Shown piece by piece: positions 6,899 through 15,450 of a stretch of 36,299 nt of DNA. Origin of the DNA: Gemmatimonas sp. (GTDB taxonomy: Bacteria > Gemmatimonadota > Gemmatimonadetes > Gemmatimonadales > Gemmatimonadaceae); assembly GCA_021154325.1 (NCBI GenBank), contig JAJKIR010000179.1, forward strand, positions 1 to 36,299, in the 5' to 3' direction. A program made the translations under genes and the position numbers. The notes below the pieces were generated by a model, which was given only the letters and a program-made list of their open reading frames with translations, did no database searches and was not told the DNA's origin. The stretch's first letter is position 1. Every line of letters begins with the position of its first letter.

Positions 6899-9361
6899 TC
6901 ACGGGCTTCCGCTCCGCGACGCCTGCTCCTCCATCTGCTTCACCGCGCGCTCGACGGCGGCGCGGGTGTCGGCATGCGTCAAAGACGGTTGAATGCTCTT
7001 TAGCGCGGGCAGGCCGCGACCCGCGCCTAACGATTGGACGATCGCCGCCAGTGCCCACTGGCGAACGTACGCTCTGGGATCGTTGAGATCGGAGACGAGA
7101 AAGTCGAGTGCCCGCTGGCTCCCGCGAAGGGCCATCGCGGCGAGGCCGAACGACGGCAGCTGCTGATCGCCGACGATGGCCTGCATCGGCGCGACGAAGC
7201 TCGAGTCATCGGAGCGCACGGCAGCGCCGATCGCGGCGTTCTGGATCGCGTCCTGATAGGACGGCGTCCGGAGCCCCTGGAGGAGCAGCGCTCGCCGGCC
7301 TGTGGTGTCGAGCCGCGCGAGCGCGGGGAGCGCGGCGGCACGCACGCCGTAGCTCGAGTCGTCGCGCCACGCGCTCCGCGCCAACGTCGTCGCGTCGGGG
7401 CCGCCGACGCGACCAAGCGCCTCGACCGCGGCCTGGCGCACCTGACTGGACGTGTCGCGCAACGCCCGGGTCAAGGCCGGAATCGCCGCGGACGGCGCCA
7501 GGCTGCCTAACGCGGACGCCGCCGCGACGCGCGTCAGGAAGTAGTCGCTCCCCGTCGCCGCATCGGCGAGCGCGCTCTGCGCGACGGGATCGGTCGCCCG
7601 CAAGGCGAGCTGCTGGATCACCCACGACCGGTTCCAGAGGTCCGGGTCGCGCCGCAGCTGCGCGGCGAGCTGCGCCGAGGGCTGCTCGAACATCAGCTTC
7701 TTGAGGATGTGGTTGCCGTCGTCGAAGACGATCATCGCCGGCGTGCTCGCGACGCCATCGACGACGATCGTGTCCTCCCGCTGACGAATCCAGCTTGCGC
7801 GCACGACGTCCGCGCCGCTCGCCATCCCAACGCGGATCGTCACCGGCATCCGGAAGATCTCGGGCACGACATACCGCATGCCGGAGCTATCGGCCTTGAG
7901 CGTGTCGCGCTGCGTCTGCCTGACGACTAGCGTCACGCGCCGCGCGGCGGCGTCGTAGGCCGACGTCACCGTGAACTCCGGATACCCTGCGCCGTACACC
8001 CACTCCAACCAGAACCACTCGAGGTTCTCACCCGTCGCGTTGAGGAACGCCTGGCGCAGATCGTCGGAGACGGCGTTGCCGAACGCATGCGTCGTTAGGT
8101 ACTCGCGAATGCCCGCCCAGAACCGCTGGTCGCCGAGATAGTCGTGCAGCATCTCGAGCACGAGCGCGCCCTTGGGATAGATGTTGTTCGAGCCGAGCGA
8201 GGCGAGCGGCATGCGGCGACGGGCATCGATCTGCATGAACTGGCGATACTCGTCGAGGTAGTAATCCTCGGCGATGTGCGCGCCGAGCTTCTCGCGCCAG
8301 TACTGGCCCGGCATGAACTCGGCGAAGCCTTCGTTCAGCCACATGTTCGCCCAGTTCGCGGTCGTCACGTAGTCGCCGAACCACTGATGGGCGAGCTCGT
8401 GCGGGATGAGAATATGCTGATACCACGGCCGGTCCTGGTATGCTCGCGCATCAGGCAGCCAGTCGACGAGTGTCGTCGCGCTCACGTTCTCCATGCCCCC
8501 GAAGAAGTCGGCGACGGTGGTCTGCGCGTATTTCTGCCAAGGGTACGGGACGCCAGTGAGTCGCGAGTAGACGTCGATCATGTCCGGCGTTACATGGAAG
8601 AGTCGCCACGCGAGCGCGCTGTCGCTGTGATAGGTGTAGTAGTCGACAGGGACGTTCTTCCACGTGTCGTGGATCTTCGCGAGGGGCGCGACCACGAGCG
8701 AGACGAGATACGTCGCGCTCGGTCGATCTTCTCTCCAGCGCAGCGTACGCGCGCCGCTCGCCTCCTTGGTGTCGCTCGCCAGCGCGCCATTGGATACCGC
8801 CATGAAGCCCGCGGGCACCGTCGCTTCGACTTCCCACGTCATCTTGTCGTTGGGAAAGTCGTACGTCGGGAACCAGTAGTGATTGTCGTGGTCCTCGCCC
8901 TGGCTCCAGATCTGGCGCGGGGTATGGGCACGCTCATCGATGAAGGTGAGCCCGCGTCCGTTCTGGACCTTGCCGCCGTAATCGATGGTGAAGCGCACGG
9001 TGTCACGGAACGCGGCCGGCCGCGCGAGATGGATTACGAGGGTGTCGCCGTGCCTGGATGTCCGCAGCGTGGCGCCGCCCGCGGCGGACGTCCGCGTGAT
9101 GCCGAGAAGCGCACCGGCATCGATGACAATCGAGTCCATGTTGGGCCGGAGCGCGACGAGCGTGGTCGTGACGCTGCCCGTGAACGAGAGCGAGTCCCAG
9201 TTGAAGTCGCGGACGACGATGCGTTGATGCACGAGATCGTAGTCGTGCGAGCGCGTGTAGCGGTCGTTCGCGATGCTCTCGAGGTTAGGATTCTGTGCGC
9301 CAGCGGCGGCGGCCGCGGCGACAAAGAGCGCCGAGCCGAGCAGAGCGGGAATGGTTCGCAT
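6899..9361 (-). CDS. Secreted M1 family aminopeptidase with C-terminal HEAT repeats
   Basis: An 820-residue zinc aminopeptidase. The signal peptide is residues 1-22 (ending AAAGAQ). The M1 exopeptidase motif appears as GGMENVS at 288-294, with Gly for Ala in the classic GAMEN. The zinc site HELAHQW is at 321-327 with His321, Glu322 and His325, and the third ligand Glu344 follows in NEGFAEF. The last 220 residues or so are rich in helical pairs such as SALGSLAPSAAIPALTRALRD and QAAVEALGRVGG, typical of HEAT repeats. It should be exported and remove N-terminal residues from peptides. It is the last gene of a minus-strand run after the LecA-like protein, 50 bases downstream; a GC-rich inverted repeat (near 9385-9405) lies in that gap. 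Confidence 0.93.
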   Translation of the reverse strand: MRTIPALLGSALFVAAAAAAGAQNPNLESIANDRYTRSHDYDLVHQRIVVRDFNWDSLSFTGSVTTTLVALRPNMDSIVIDAGALLGITRTSAAGGATLRTSRHGDTLVIHLARPAAFRDTVRFTIDYGGKVQNGRGLTFIDERAHTPRQIWSQGEDHDNHYWFPTYDFPNDKMTWEVEATVPAGFMAVSNGALASDTKEASGARTLRWREDRPSATYLVSLVVAPLAKIHDTWKNVPVDYYTYHSDSALAWRLFHVTPDMIDVYSRLTGVPYPWQKYAQTTVADFFGGMENVSATTLVDWLPDARAYQDRPWYQHILIPHELAHQWFGDYVTTANWANMWLNEGFAEFMPGQYWREKLGAHIAEDYYLDEYRQFMQIDARRRMPLASLGSNNIYPKGALVLEMLHDYLGDQRFWAGIREYLTTHAFGNAVSDDLRQAFLNATGENLEWFWLEWVYGAGYPEFTVTSAYDAAARRVTLVVRQTQRDTLKADSSGMRYVVPEIFRMPVTIRVGMASGADVVRASWIRQREDTIVVDGVASTPAMIVFDDGNHILKKLMFEQPSAQLAAQLRRDPDLWNRSWVIQQLALRATDPVAQSALADAATGSDYFLTRVAAASALGSLAPSAAIPALTRALRDTSSQVRQAAVEALGRVGGPDATTLARSAWRDDSSYGVRAAALPALARLDTTGRRALLLQGLRTPSYQDAIQNAAIGAAVRSDDSSFVAPMQAIVGDQQLPSFGLAAMALRGSQRALDFLVSDLNDPRAYVRQWALAAIVQSLGAGRGLPALKSIQPSLTHADTRAAVERAVKQMEEQASRSGSP

Positions 9362-9411
9362 GCTGGGAAAGTAATCTCTGGCGCGGGCGCCGCGCGCCGC
9401 GGCCCGTGCAG

Positions 9412-10185
9412 CTACCGGCAGACCACCTGCATCTCCTCGGCGGTGCGGTCCAACGGATTGACCGTGTTCATCGCGGCGGCGCAGCGGACATCGGGCGCGG
9501 ACTCGTGCCTAACGATCGCCGACCAGCCAGTGCCCTTCGGCGCGACGGTGATTCGCTCGACGGAAATCCCTTTGCTCGCACGGAAGCGCAGCTCGTCGAA
9601 CGCGCTAGCGTACTGGGTGTGTTCCGCGAAGTACGCCTCCTGGGCCGTCGCGATCAGCTTCAGGAACTGGCGCATGGCGTTGAGCGCCCGAATCGTCTCC
9701 TGAGTCGGCGGGTCCTCGGTCTCCGGAATGGCGCTCGCGGGAACGATGATCACATCGAGGTGAAAGGCGCCGGCGTTGTCGTCGTAGCGAGTGTCGTGGA
9801 CACGGAACTGCAGCTCGCCCGAGCTCAGCACTTCGTGGCTGCCGCTGCGGCCGATCGGAACGGCGGGGCCGTGGCCGACGCGGAGCTCGAGATAGGTGGT
9901 GCCGACGCCCGCGCTCGTGCCCGGCGCCAAGCCGTCGGCGTCGACCTCGCGGGAGAAGACGCCGATGACGATGGTGCCCGCGGCTCGCACAGCGATGACG
10001 TCGCCCTCGTCGACCGTGACCTCCGTGGACGTCCAATTGCTGTCTCGCGCGGCGACTGCGAGGGCGAGGTGCCGAACGCCGGGCGCCTGCGCCCCGGCCG
10101 CGGCGACTGGGACCAGCAGGAGCACGGCGATAGCCGTTAGGCATGTCCGCACCCTGGCCGCGATGTCGAATCGTCGAGTAATCAT
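9412..10185 (-). CDS. Secreted protein with LecA (PA-IL)-like domain and pilin-like C-terminal part
   Basis: A 257-residue protein with a signal peptide (residues 1-33, ending AAAGAQ). Residues about 45-148 resemble the PA-IL galactophilic lectin fold: NWTSTEVTVDEGDVIAVRAAG at the start and RYDDNAGAFHLDV near 133-145, where the known lectin has its calcium and sugar-binding loop. The remainder starts with a helix (ALNAMRQFLKLIATAQEAYF) followed by YASAFDELRF and a strand region with two cysteines, like the globular part of type IV pilins, but without the hydrophobic N-terminal pilin helix. The start lies three bases after the stop of the BTAD regulator, so it is in that operon. Sugar binding is inference. 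Confidence 0.75.
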   Translation of the reverse strand: MITRRFDIAARVRTCLTAIAVLLLVPVAAAGAQAPGVRHLALAVAARDSNWTSTEVTVDEGDVIAVRAAGTIVIGVFSREVDADGLAPGTSAGVGTTYLELRVGHGPAVPIGRSGSHEVLSSGELQFRVHDTRYDDNAGAFHLDVIIVPASAIPETEDPPTQETIRALNAMRQFLKLIATAQEAYFAEHTQYASAFDELRFRASKGISVERITVAPKGTGWSAIVRHESAPDVRCAAAMNTVNPLDRTAEEMQVVCR

Positions 10186-10188
10186 CTT

Positions 10189-13077
10189 CTAACGGGCGCT
10201 CGGTGTCAGCGTTCCGGATTTGCGCCGGATGCGCTCGAGCGCGACACGGCTGGCGCGGATCGTCACCAGATCGGTGTCGCCCTGCGCCCAACGCGTGAGG
10301 ACGCGCTCGTAGGCGGCGCGGGCGTGCGGCAGATCGTTCGCCCGCTCGTAGAGCGCCCCGGCGGCGAGGGGCGCCGCGAGCGCGTACTGCTCCCCTTCCC
10401 AGCCATACCAGGATTCCGCCCCAGCGAGCAGCGACTCGTAGAGCCGCGCCGCGGTCGCCACGTCACCGGTGCGCGCCACCGCGCTCGCGAGGGACTCCTT
10501 CACGAGTGAGCTCGAATCGACGGTGTACGCGAGCTGCAGCAGATGCGCGGCGCTGTCCGCGCGTCCCTGCGCCAGCGCTACCTCGCCTCCGAGCGCGAGC
10601 ACGTTCGCGCGGTCCTGTGGGTTGTCGGCGCGGGCACGCTTGCGGAGCGTGTCCAGTACCTCGGTCGCGAGCGCCAGCTGCCCGTCGCGCGCGAGCGCCT
10701 TGCCGAGATACCAGAGGAACATCGGCTCGAAGTACGCCCGTCGAAAGAGCGCGTGCGCGGTTCGCATCTCCGCCGTCGCGGAATCACCCCATCCCCTCTC
10801 CTGCTGCGCCGATGCGAGGAAGAGGCGGTTTCTCGCTTCGGTCAGCTCGCGGCTCGGGCCCTGGCTCAGGAGGACGGCCTCACGGAAACGATCGACCGCC
10901 TCACCGTAGCGCCCGCGAATCATCGCCAGCAGACCTAACGAGCGATGACCGCGCGCCCGCTGATCGGCGCTTCCGACGAGCATCGAATCATAGACGGCGC
11001 GGGCCTCATCCGGCTTCCCCGCGAACAGCAACGCCTTGCCGTACTCGTGATTCAGATTATCGAGCTTGAGGAGGTCGGGCTGCAGCGCGAAAGCACGCTG
11101 GTAGTGGCGAACGGCATCGTCGTGGCGGCCGAGCTGCAGATACGAGATGGCGAGATTGATGTAGTTCGTGGGGTCGGTCGAGTCGCGCTTGATCTGCTCG
11201 CGATACGCGGCGATCGACTCGTTAGGCCGGTGGAGCCGCATGTAGTCGTACCCGATGCTCCCCCACGCCGCCGGATCGTTCGGATAGATCGCGAGCAGCG
11301 CCTTCCGGAGCTCGATCGCCGATTCCCGATTGCCGCGCCAGCTCTCCGCGCTCGCGCGCACCTGCAGGCGCTCGCGATCCGTGAGTCGGTCGAGGAGACG
11401 GAGCGCGTGATCGAAGTACGCGTCGCCCTTCGGGCGGTCGTTGTTCCAGTAGTAGTAGAAGCCGAGCGCGGCGTGCGCGAGCGCGAAATCGGAATCGAGC
11501 GCGACGGCCTCGAGGTACAGCTCGCGCGCCGGCGTTCGTTGCCCCGCGGCCCAGGCGTGCTGTCCGTCGGCGTACTTGTGCAGCGCTTCCAGCGATCGCG
11601 TCGTCGCCTGTGGCAGCGGAAGATCGTGCCTGGCGATTACGTCCGATGACTCGCCGATGTCGTGCCGCAGGCGGCGAACGAGGTCGTCGACGGCGTCGAT
11701 GATCTCGGCGCGCCGGTTGGCCCGGCGTGATTCGGCGGCGATGGTGACGCCCGTCGCGGCTTCGACGAGCCGCGCCGTGAGCATGTAGCTGCTGTCGATG
11801 CGATCGACGCTCGCGGCGAGGACGGTATGCACGCCCTCGCGCTGCGCGACCTCGCGGGCGAGCGCTTCGTCGAGATGCAGCCCGCCTGGGCTACTCGGTG
11901 CGCGCTGCATGCGTGTGAGCGTTTGCTGAACGCGCGACCGCGGGAAGATGCTCACGTACGGCGATTGCTGCAGACCGGCGATGAGCGCGGCGTCGAGCGC
12001 CCCGTCGAAGATCGAATCTCGCGTGCGATTCTCGACGTCGGTGGGCAGAATCCACGCGCGCTCGCTGTCGGCCCGGCGCTTCCCCGCCAGCATCCACGCG
12101 AGCGAGAGCGCCAGCAGGAGCACGAGCGCCACGGCAACGCCGGCCACTCGGTAGGCGCGTGTGGTGCGATGGCGCAGCCACTCGATCGTCGCACGGCGCG
12201 GCTGCGGCGCGGGCAGTGCAGGCACGGTCGTCGTTTCGACAGCGACAGCACTCTCGCTCACGAGCGCCGGTGCCGGAGTTGGCTTCGTTGGCTCAGAGAC
12301 CGGTGTAACCGAGACGCGGTCCAGCGTGCGTCGCGGAGACTTCACGACCGCCGGCTCGCGACGCAGCCGCTCCGCGAGCGCCGCGACCGCCGGGTTGGGC
12401 TCGGCGTCGAGATCGTCGCGAATAAGCGTGTGGTAGATCTCGGCGTGCTTGAGGGCGGCGGCGCGATCCCCAGCCGCGGCGAGCTCCGACATCAGCGAGA
12501 GCACGACGCGCGTCTTCCGGGGCTCCATGGTCGCGAGACGCTGCCAGCGCTGCACCGACCCCGCGTGGTCTCCGCGACTCGCGGCATCGGCGGCGAGTGC
12601 CTCGAGCGCGAGCTCGACGTCCCGCGTCAGGCGGGTGCGCTCCTCCTCGGTCCAGCGCTCGAAGCCGCCGGCGCCGGAGAGGAAGACGCCGTCGAGAAAG
12701 GGCCCGGTGTAGAGCTCGACGGCAGCGGCGCGATCGCCACGCGCGAGCGCGGCCTTGAAGTCCTCGACGTCGCTGGTCATCGCCGCGGGATTGATCGCCA
12801 GCTCCTCGCGGCCGAGGACGAGCGACTCCGCGCCGAGATCGCGCTTCAGGGAATAGAGCGTCTGATCGAGGGCGTGGCGTGCCTTGTCGCTGTCGCTCTC
12901 AGGCCAGAAGAGGGCGAGCAGCTTGTCTCGGGGAGTGCCGCGTGGTCCGCTGGCGGCAAGCACGGCGAGAAAGGCGAGGCGACGACGCGCGGCTGTAGCG
13001 GTGCTCGTGGGCGCTCCACCGCCGTCTTCGGTGGACCGCTCGATGGACAACCCTCCGAACGTTCGGAGCCTGAGCAA
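10189..13077 (-). CDS. BTAD (SARP-type) transcriptional regulator with membrane anchor and TPR array
   Basis: A 962-residue protein. Residues 1-100 form an OmpR/SARP-type winged helix (LRLRTFGGLSIE; RDKLLALFWPESDSDKARHALDQ), and about 100-245 the bacterial transcriptional activation domain. A proline-rich linker leads to a single transmembrane segment at about 311-331. Beyond it, ILPTDVENRTRDSIFDGALD begins a TolB/FlgO-like region, and from about 500 on there are TPR repeats (FALAHAALGFYYY, YINLAISYLQLGRHDDAVRHYQRA). The start is TTG at 13077, chosen for the conserved N-terminus and the GGGAGAGG ribosome site six bases upstream. DNA binding in the cytoplasm with periplasmic sensing is inferred from topology. 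It heads an operon with the LecA-like and M1 genes, which are plausible targets. Confidence 0.88.
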   Translation of the reverse strand: MLRLRTFGGLSIERSTEDGGGAPTSTATAARRRLAFLAVLAASGPRGTPRDKLLALFWPESDSDKARHALDQTLYSLKRDLGAESLVLGREELAINPAAMTSDVEDFKAALARGDRAAAVELYTGPFLDGVFLSGAGGFERWTEEERTRLTRDVELALEALAADAASRGDHAGSVQRWQRLATMEPRKTRVVLSLMSELAAAGDRAAALKHAEIYHTLIRDDLDAEPNPAVAALAERLRREPAVVKSPRRTLDRVSVTPVSEPTKPTPAPALVSESAVAVETTTVPALPAPQPRRATIEWLRHRTTRAYRVAGVAVALVLLLALSLAWMLAGKRRADSERAWILPTDVENRTRDSIFDGALDAALIAGLQQSPYVSIFPRSRVQQTLTRMQRAPSSPGGLHLDEALAREVAQREGVHTVLAASVDRIDSSYMLTARLVEAATGVTIAAESRRANRRAEIIDAVDDLVRRLRHDIGESSDVIARHDLPLPQATTRSLEALHKYADGQHAWAAGQRTPARELYLEAVALDSDFALAHAALGFYYYWNNDRPKGDAYFDHALRLLDRLTDRERLQVRASAESWRGNRESAIELRKALLAIYPNDPAAWGSIGYDYMRLHRPNESIAAYREQIKRDSTDPTNYINLAISYLQLGRHDDAVRHYQRAFALQPDLLKLDNLNHEYGKALLFAGKPDEARAVYDSMLVGSADQRARGHRSLGLLAMIRGRYGEAVDRFREAVLLSQGPSRELTEARNRLFLASAQQERGWGDSATAEMRTAHALFRRAYFEPMFLWYLGKALARDGQLALATEVLDTLRKRARADNPQDRANVLALGGEVALAQGRADSAAHLLQLAYTVDSSSLVKESLASAVARTGDVATAARLYESLLAGAESWYGWEGEQYALAAPLAAGALYERANDLPHARAAYERVLTRWAQGDTDLVTIRASRVALERIRRKSGTLTPSAR

Positions 13078-13149
13078 CGTCGACCTCTCCCGCGCGACGC
13101 ATCGTCACGCCGTCATCAGTTTCCGCAGTCGCGTCTAGGCTACGGCCGA

Positions 13150-13250
13150 CGTGGGGAGGCCGCAAGGATGCGGGATGCGGGACGCAGCCCGCAACCCACG
13201 ACCCGCTGCCCTCAACTCTCAGCCCTCTGCTCTCTACTCTCTGCGCTCCG
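13150..13250. repeat. Low-complexity intergenic repeats (GCGGGATGCGGGA and CTCTCTACTCTCTGC types)
   Basis: Between the BTAD regulator and the reductase gene, GGATGCGGGATGCGGGACGC is followed by its imperfect complement GCCCGCAACCCACGACCCGC, giving a fold-back. Next comes a pyrimidine tract of iterated CTCT/CTGC units (about 13213-13248) that runs into the end of the reductase gene. A related CCCGCAACCCGCAACCCGC run lies at 23365-23386. Confidence 0.7.
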
Positions 13251-13874
13251 CCCGCCAAATGCGCGTCGCAATCCGGAGGCGCTCATGCCGGTGTTGTAGA
13301 CCGACGTGCCTGGCTCGAACTCCTTGCCGCGACCGAGATCGCCGATGACGACCGGCTCGAAGCCCGCGTCGCGCACGAGCCGTGATGCGATGTCGAGTGC
13401 TTCCGGGGAGTCGCTGGCGAGCGGAATGCCAACCGGATCATTGGGCCGGTGCGCCTCTGACGCGAGCGTCTTGTAGTAGACGCTGTTGAATGCCTTGACC
13501 CACTTGCTGCCTGGCAAGAGCGCCGCGGCCCAGGAAGCGGAGCCGCGCGGATTCCGCGATGCCTCACGAGCGATGTCGCCGTCGCGTTGCTCGTAGGCGT
13601 TGCCCGTGTCGAGAACCACCTTGCCGCGCAGGACGGGACCGAGCTCTCGCGCGAGCGCCGGAACGGCTTTGAGCGGCACCGTCAGCAGAACGGCTTCCCC
13701 AAACGTCGCGGCGTCGGCGGGTGTGCCGGTGGAGGCGCGTGGGCCCAACTCGTCGACCAGCGATTGCAGCTTGTCAGGATGACGCGAGGAGATGAGGATC
13801 TCGTGGTCCGCGTCGACCCAGAGCTTCGCCAGCGTCGATCCGATCATCCCGGCCCCGATGATTCCGATACGCAT
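13212..13874 (-). CDS. NADPH-dependent F420 reductase-like oxidoreductase
   Basis: A 220-residue Rossmann protein. The dinucleotide motif GIIGAGMIGSTLA is at residues 4-16, with SSRHP near 29-33 as expected for NADP preference. LLTVPLKAVPAL and VVLDTGNAYEQRDG match the family of NADPH:F420 reductases and DLP12-type NAD(P)-binding relatives, and WVKAFNSVYYKTL is also characteristic. F420 use is not shown by the sequence. The start ATG at 13874 follows GGGAGGG. The last dozen residues (RSAESREQRAES) are translated from the intergenic CTCT-type repeat, so the native C-terminus has probably been replaced or extended by repeat sequence. It is divergent from the 14036 lipoprotein. Confidence 0.82.
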   Translation of the reverse strand: MRIGIIGAGMIGSTLAKLWVDADHEILISSRHPDKLQSLVDELGPRASTGTPADAATFGEAVLLTVPLKAVPALARELGPVLRGKVVLDTGNAYEQRDGDIAREASRNPRGSASWAAALLPGSKWVKAFNSVYYKTLASEAHRPNDPVGIPLASDSPEALDIASRLVRDAGFEPVVIGDLGRGKEFEPGTSVYNTGMSASGLRRAFGGRSAESREQRAES

Positions 13875-14035
13875 GATCCCTCCCTGGTTGGACTGGGCAG
13901 TGTCCGATCAGGAGTAATGTCGTCGGGTAGGCAACCGTGCTCGCGGGAGCTGGGCGCTGAGAGTTGCGAGTGCGCCCCAGCTGCCGCATGCTAGAGACCC
14001 CTGCAGCCGTTGCCACCGTCTCCGAGAGGTGCTCA

Positions 14036-14578
14036 ATGAGACACGCAATTTTTCTCGCCTCGGCCGTGATCTGCGTCGGATGCTCGAACAGACCCGGATC
14101 CAATAAGATCGACTCCACTCCCAGCGCGGCCGCCACCATGGCCGGCGGGCCAAGCGCGGCTCGTGACAGTGCCGTCGAACGCCAAGCGATCGACCAGGTC
14201 CGACAGCGTGAGCTCGCATCACTGAGCGATTCTTCGGTAGCGCTGTCGAGCGTGTTCTCGAACGATATCGTGGCGATGCCGCCTAACGAGAACGCGGTCA
14301 TCGGACGTGATCGTCTCGACGCCTGGTTCAAGCAGATGCAGAAGGACTACGCCGTCGCCGGTCGGTATCCCGCGAGCCAGATCACGATTGCCGGGGACTG
14401 GGCGATCGAGCGATACACAGGCGAGTTGACCATGACGCCGCGCAAAGGCGGCAAGGCGATACAGGATCAATTCAAGGGGCTACACATCTATCATCGGCAG
14501 CCAGACGGTAGCTGGCGGATCACCGATGACATCTGGAACTCGAACGCCCCACCGGCTCCTCTGGCGAAGTCGCGCTAG
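14036..14578 (+). CDS. SnoaL/DUF4440-like lipoprotein
   Basis: A 180-residue lipoprotein. The signal MRHAIFLASAVICVGC puts the lipidated cysteine at residue 16. The mature part has the SnoaL/DUF4440 pattern: a helix with DQVRQRELASLSDSS, then FSNDIVAMPPNENAVIGRD, a helix DAWFKQMQKDY, and strands ending GLHIYHRQPDGSWRITDDIW. Proteins of this fold bind or turn over small molecules, or serve no known enzyme role; no substrate can be read from the sequence. The ATG at 14036 was chosen because it gives the lipoprotein signal and follows GAGAGGTG; an upstream ATG at 13964 would not. A terminator hairpin follows. Confidence 0.82.
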   Translation: MRHAIFLASAVICVGCSNRPGSNKIDSTPSAAATMAGGPSAARDSAVERQAIDQVRQRELASLSDSSVALSSVFSNDIVAMPPNENAVIGRDRLDAWFKQMQKDYAVAGRYPASQITIAGDWAIERYTGELTMTPRKGGKAIQDQFKGLHIYHRQPDGSWRITDDIWNSNAPPAPLAKSR

Positions 14579-14588
14579 ACGCCAACAA

Positions 14589-14621
14589 GAGGAGGACCCG
14601 CGAGAGTCGCGAGTCCTCCTC
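14589..14621. terminator. Bidirectional terminator hairpin
   Basis: GAGGAGGAC (14589-14597) pairs with GTCCTCCTC (14613-14621), and the inner CGCGA/TCGCG extends the stem. It sits between the convergent ends of the SnoaL-like lipoprotein and the DoxX-like gene. There is no long T run on either side, so it may depend on other factors. Confidence 0.7.
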
Positions 14622-14641
14622 GAGAGGGCAATCGGAACCGA

Positions 14642-15028
14642 CTAGCGGGCGCGCCCCCGGGCGACGTACGCGGCGAGCACACCCACGAGCGCCGGGACGA
14701 TCGCGCCCGCGCCTATGCCCTGGACGAGGGTCGTCACCACCGCGCCGATCATGATGATCACGAGCCCCGCGGCGGCGAGCGGCGTCAAGCGCTCGCGAAT
14801 GTGGAACAGGCCGGGGAGCACCAGGCCGAGCGCGCCCAGCGCCTCGGCGAGGCCGATGAACTTCATAAAAGCGCCAGGGAGGTGCGCCTGGGCCGCAAGC
14901 TCCGCGGCGGGCATGACGAGCTTCATTCCGCCCGCGAAGAGGAAGAGGGCCGCGAGAACGCCCTGGGCGATCCAAAGCCGCGTTCCGGAACGAACGCGGC
15001 CACTCTGGTGCAGGCTGATCGATGTCAT
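14642..15028 (-). CDS. DoxX-like membrane protein
   Basis: A 128-residue integral membrane protein with four hydrophobic segments: about 18-38 (LWIAQGVLAALFLFAGGMKL), 53-72 (FMKFIGLAEALGALGLVLPG), 82-101 (LTPLAAAGLVIIMIGAVVTT) and 104-123. The G-x-K-L after the first segment and the GLAEALGALGLVLPG second helix are typical of DoxX/DoxX-like small membrane proteins, some of which are quinone-linked. A clear GAGAGGAG ribosome site precedes the ATG at 15028. It stands alone, with a terminator beyond its stop and a 512-base repeat region upstream. Its substrate is unknown. Confidence 0.82.
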   Translation of the reverse strand: MTSISLHQSGRVRSGTRLWIAQGVLAALFLFAGGMKLVMPAAELAAQAHLPGAFMKFIGLAEALGALGLVLPGLFHIRERLTPLAAAGLVIIMIGAVVTTLVQGIGAGAIVPALVGVLAAYVARGRAR

Positions 15029-15127
15029 TTGTCGTGTCTCCTCTCGGGTGGTCTCGGTTGGTTCGCTGCTCTACCAACACGTCGAGCGAGGAGACGGAGG
15101 ATCGACAAAGTCGGGCGACGGAATTTT

Positions 15128-15433
15128 CAAGGGCTGCAGCCCAGCTGAGAGCTGTCAGCCGTTCAGCTGCGCAGCTTGCAGCGACCGGGGTTTAGGGCCG
15201 GTACAGCGGTTGGCTGGTCCGCGGGCTCCGTCGAGGTGACAGGAGGCAGCCATCAGCACTCAGCAGCCAGCCCCGAGTTGTCAGCTGATGGCCGTGGGCT
15301 GTGGGCTGCAGGCTCGATATCTGGATGATTCCCGGCCCGGCACGCCCATTGGGATGCACAAACCAAGCGGGCCCCATAGCTGACAGCTGTGAGCTGACTG
15401 GCTGTCGGCTCTCAGCTGGGCTGAGCCCTCTCG
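15128..15433. repeat. About 305-bp intergenic element with inverted ends and AGCTG-rich interior
   Basis: The space 15029-15540 has no gene that I can support. Its ends at 15137-15152 (CAGCCCAGCTGAGAGC) and 15408-15423 are perfect 16-base inverted repeats, and the match continues inward over another 16 or so bases with four mismatches. The interior repeats AGCTG, CAGCC and GGCTGTGGGCTG words, including GGCAGCCATCAGC facing GCTGATGGCC. The 90 bases upstream of the DoxX-like gene should hold its promoter, but no convincing boxes were seen. Confidence 0.7.
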
Positions 15434-15450
15434 GGGGCTGCTGCGACCAA

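Noticed and set aside
8144..9703. Long plus-strand frame opposite the M1 aminopeptidase
   Set aside because: Antisense to a gene with clear catalytic motifs; long antisense frames are common in GC-rich DNA and the product has no recognisable domain.
11827..13299. 490-codon plus-strand frame opposite the BTAD regulator
   Set aside because: Antisense artefact; extremely Arg/Glu/Gly-rich and runs through intergenic repeats.
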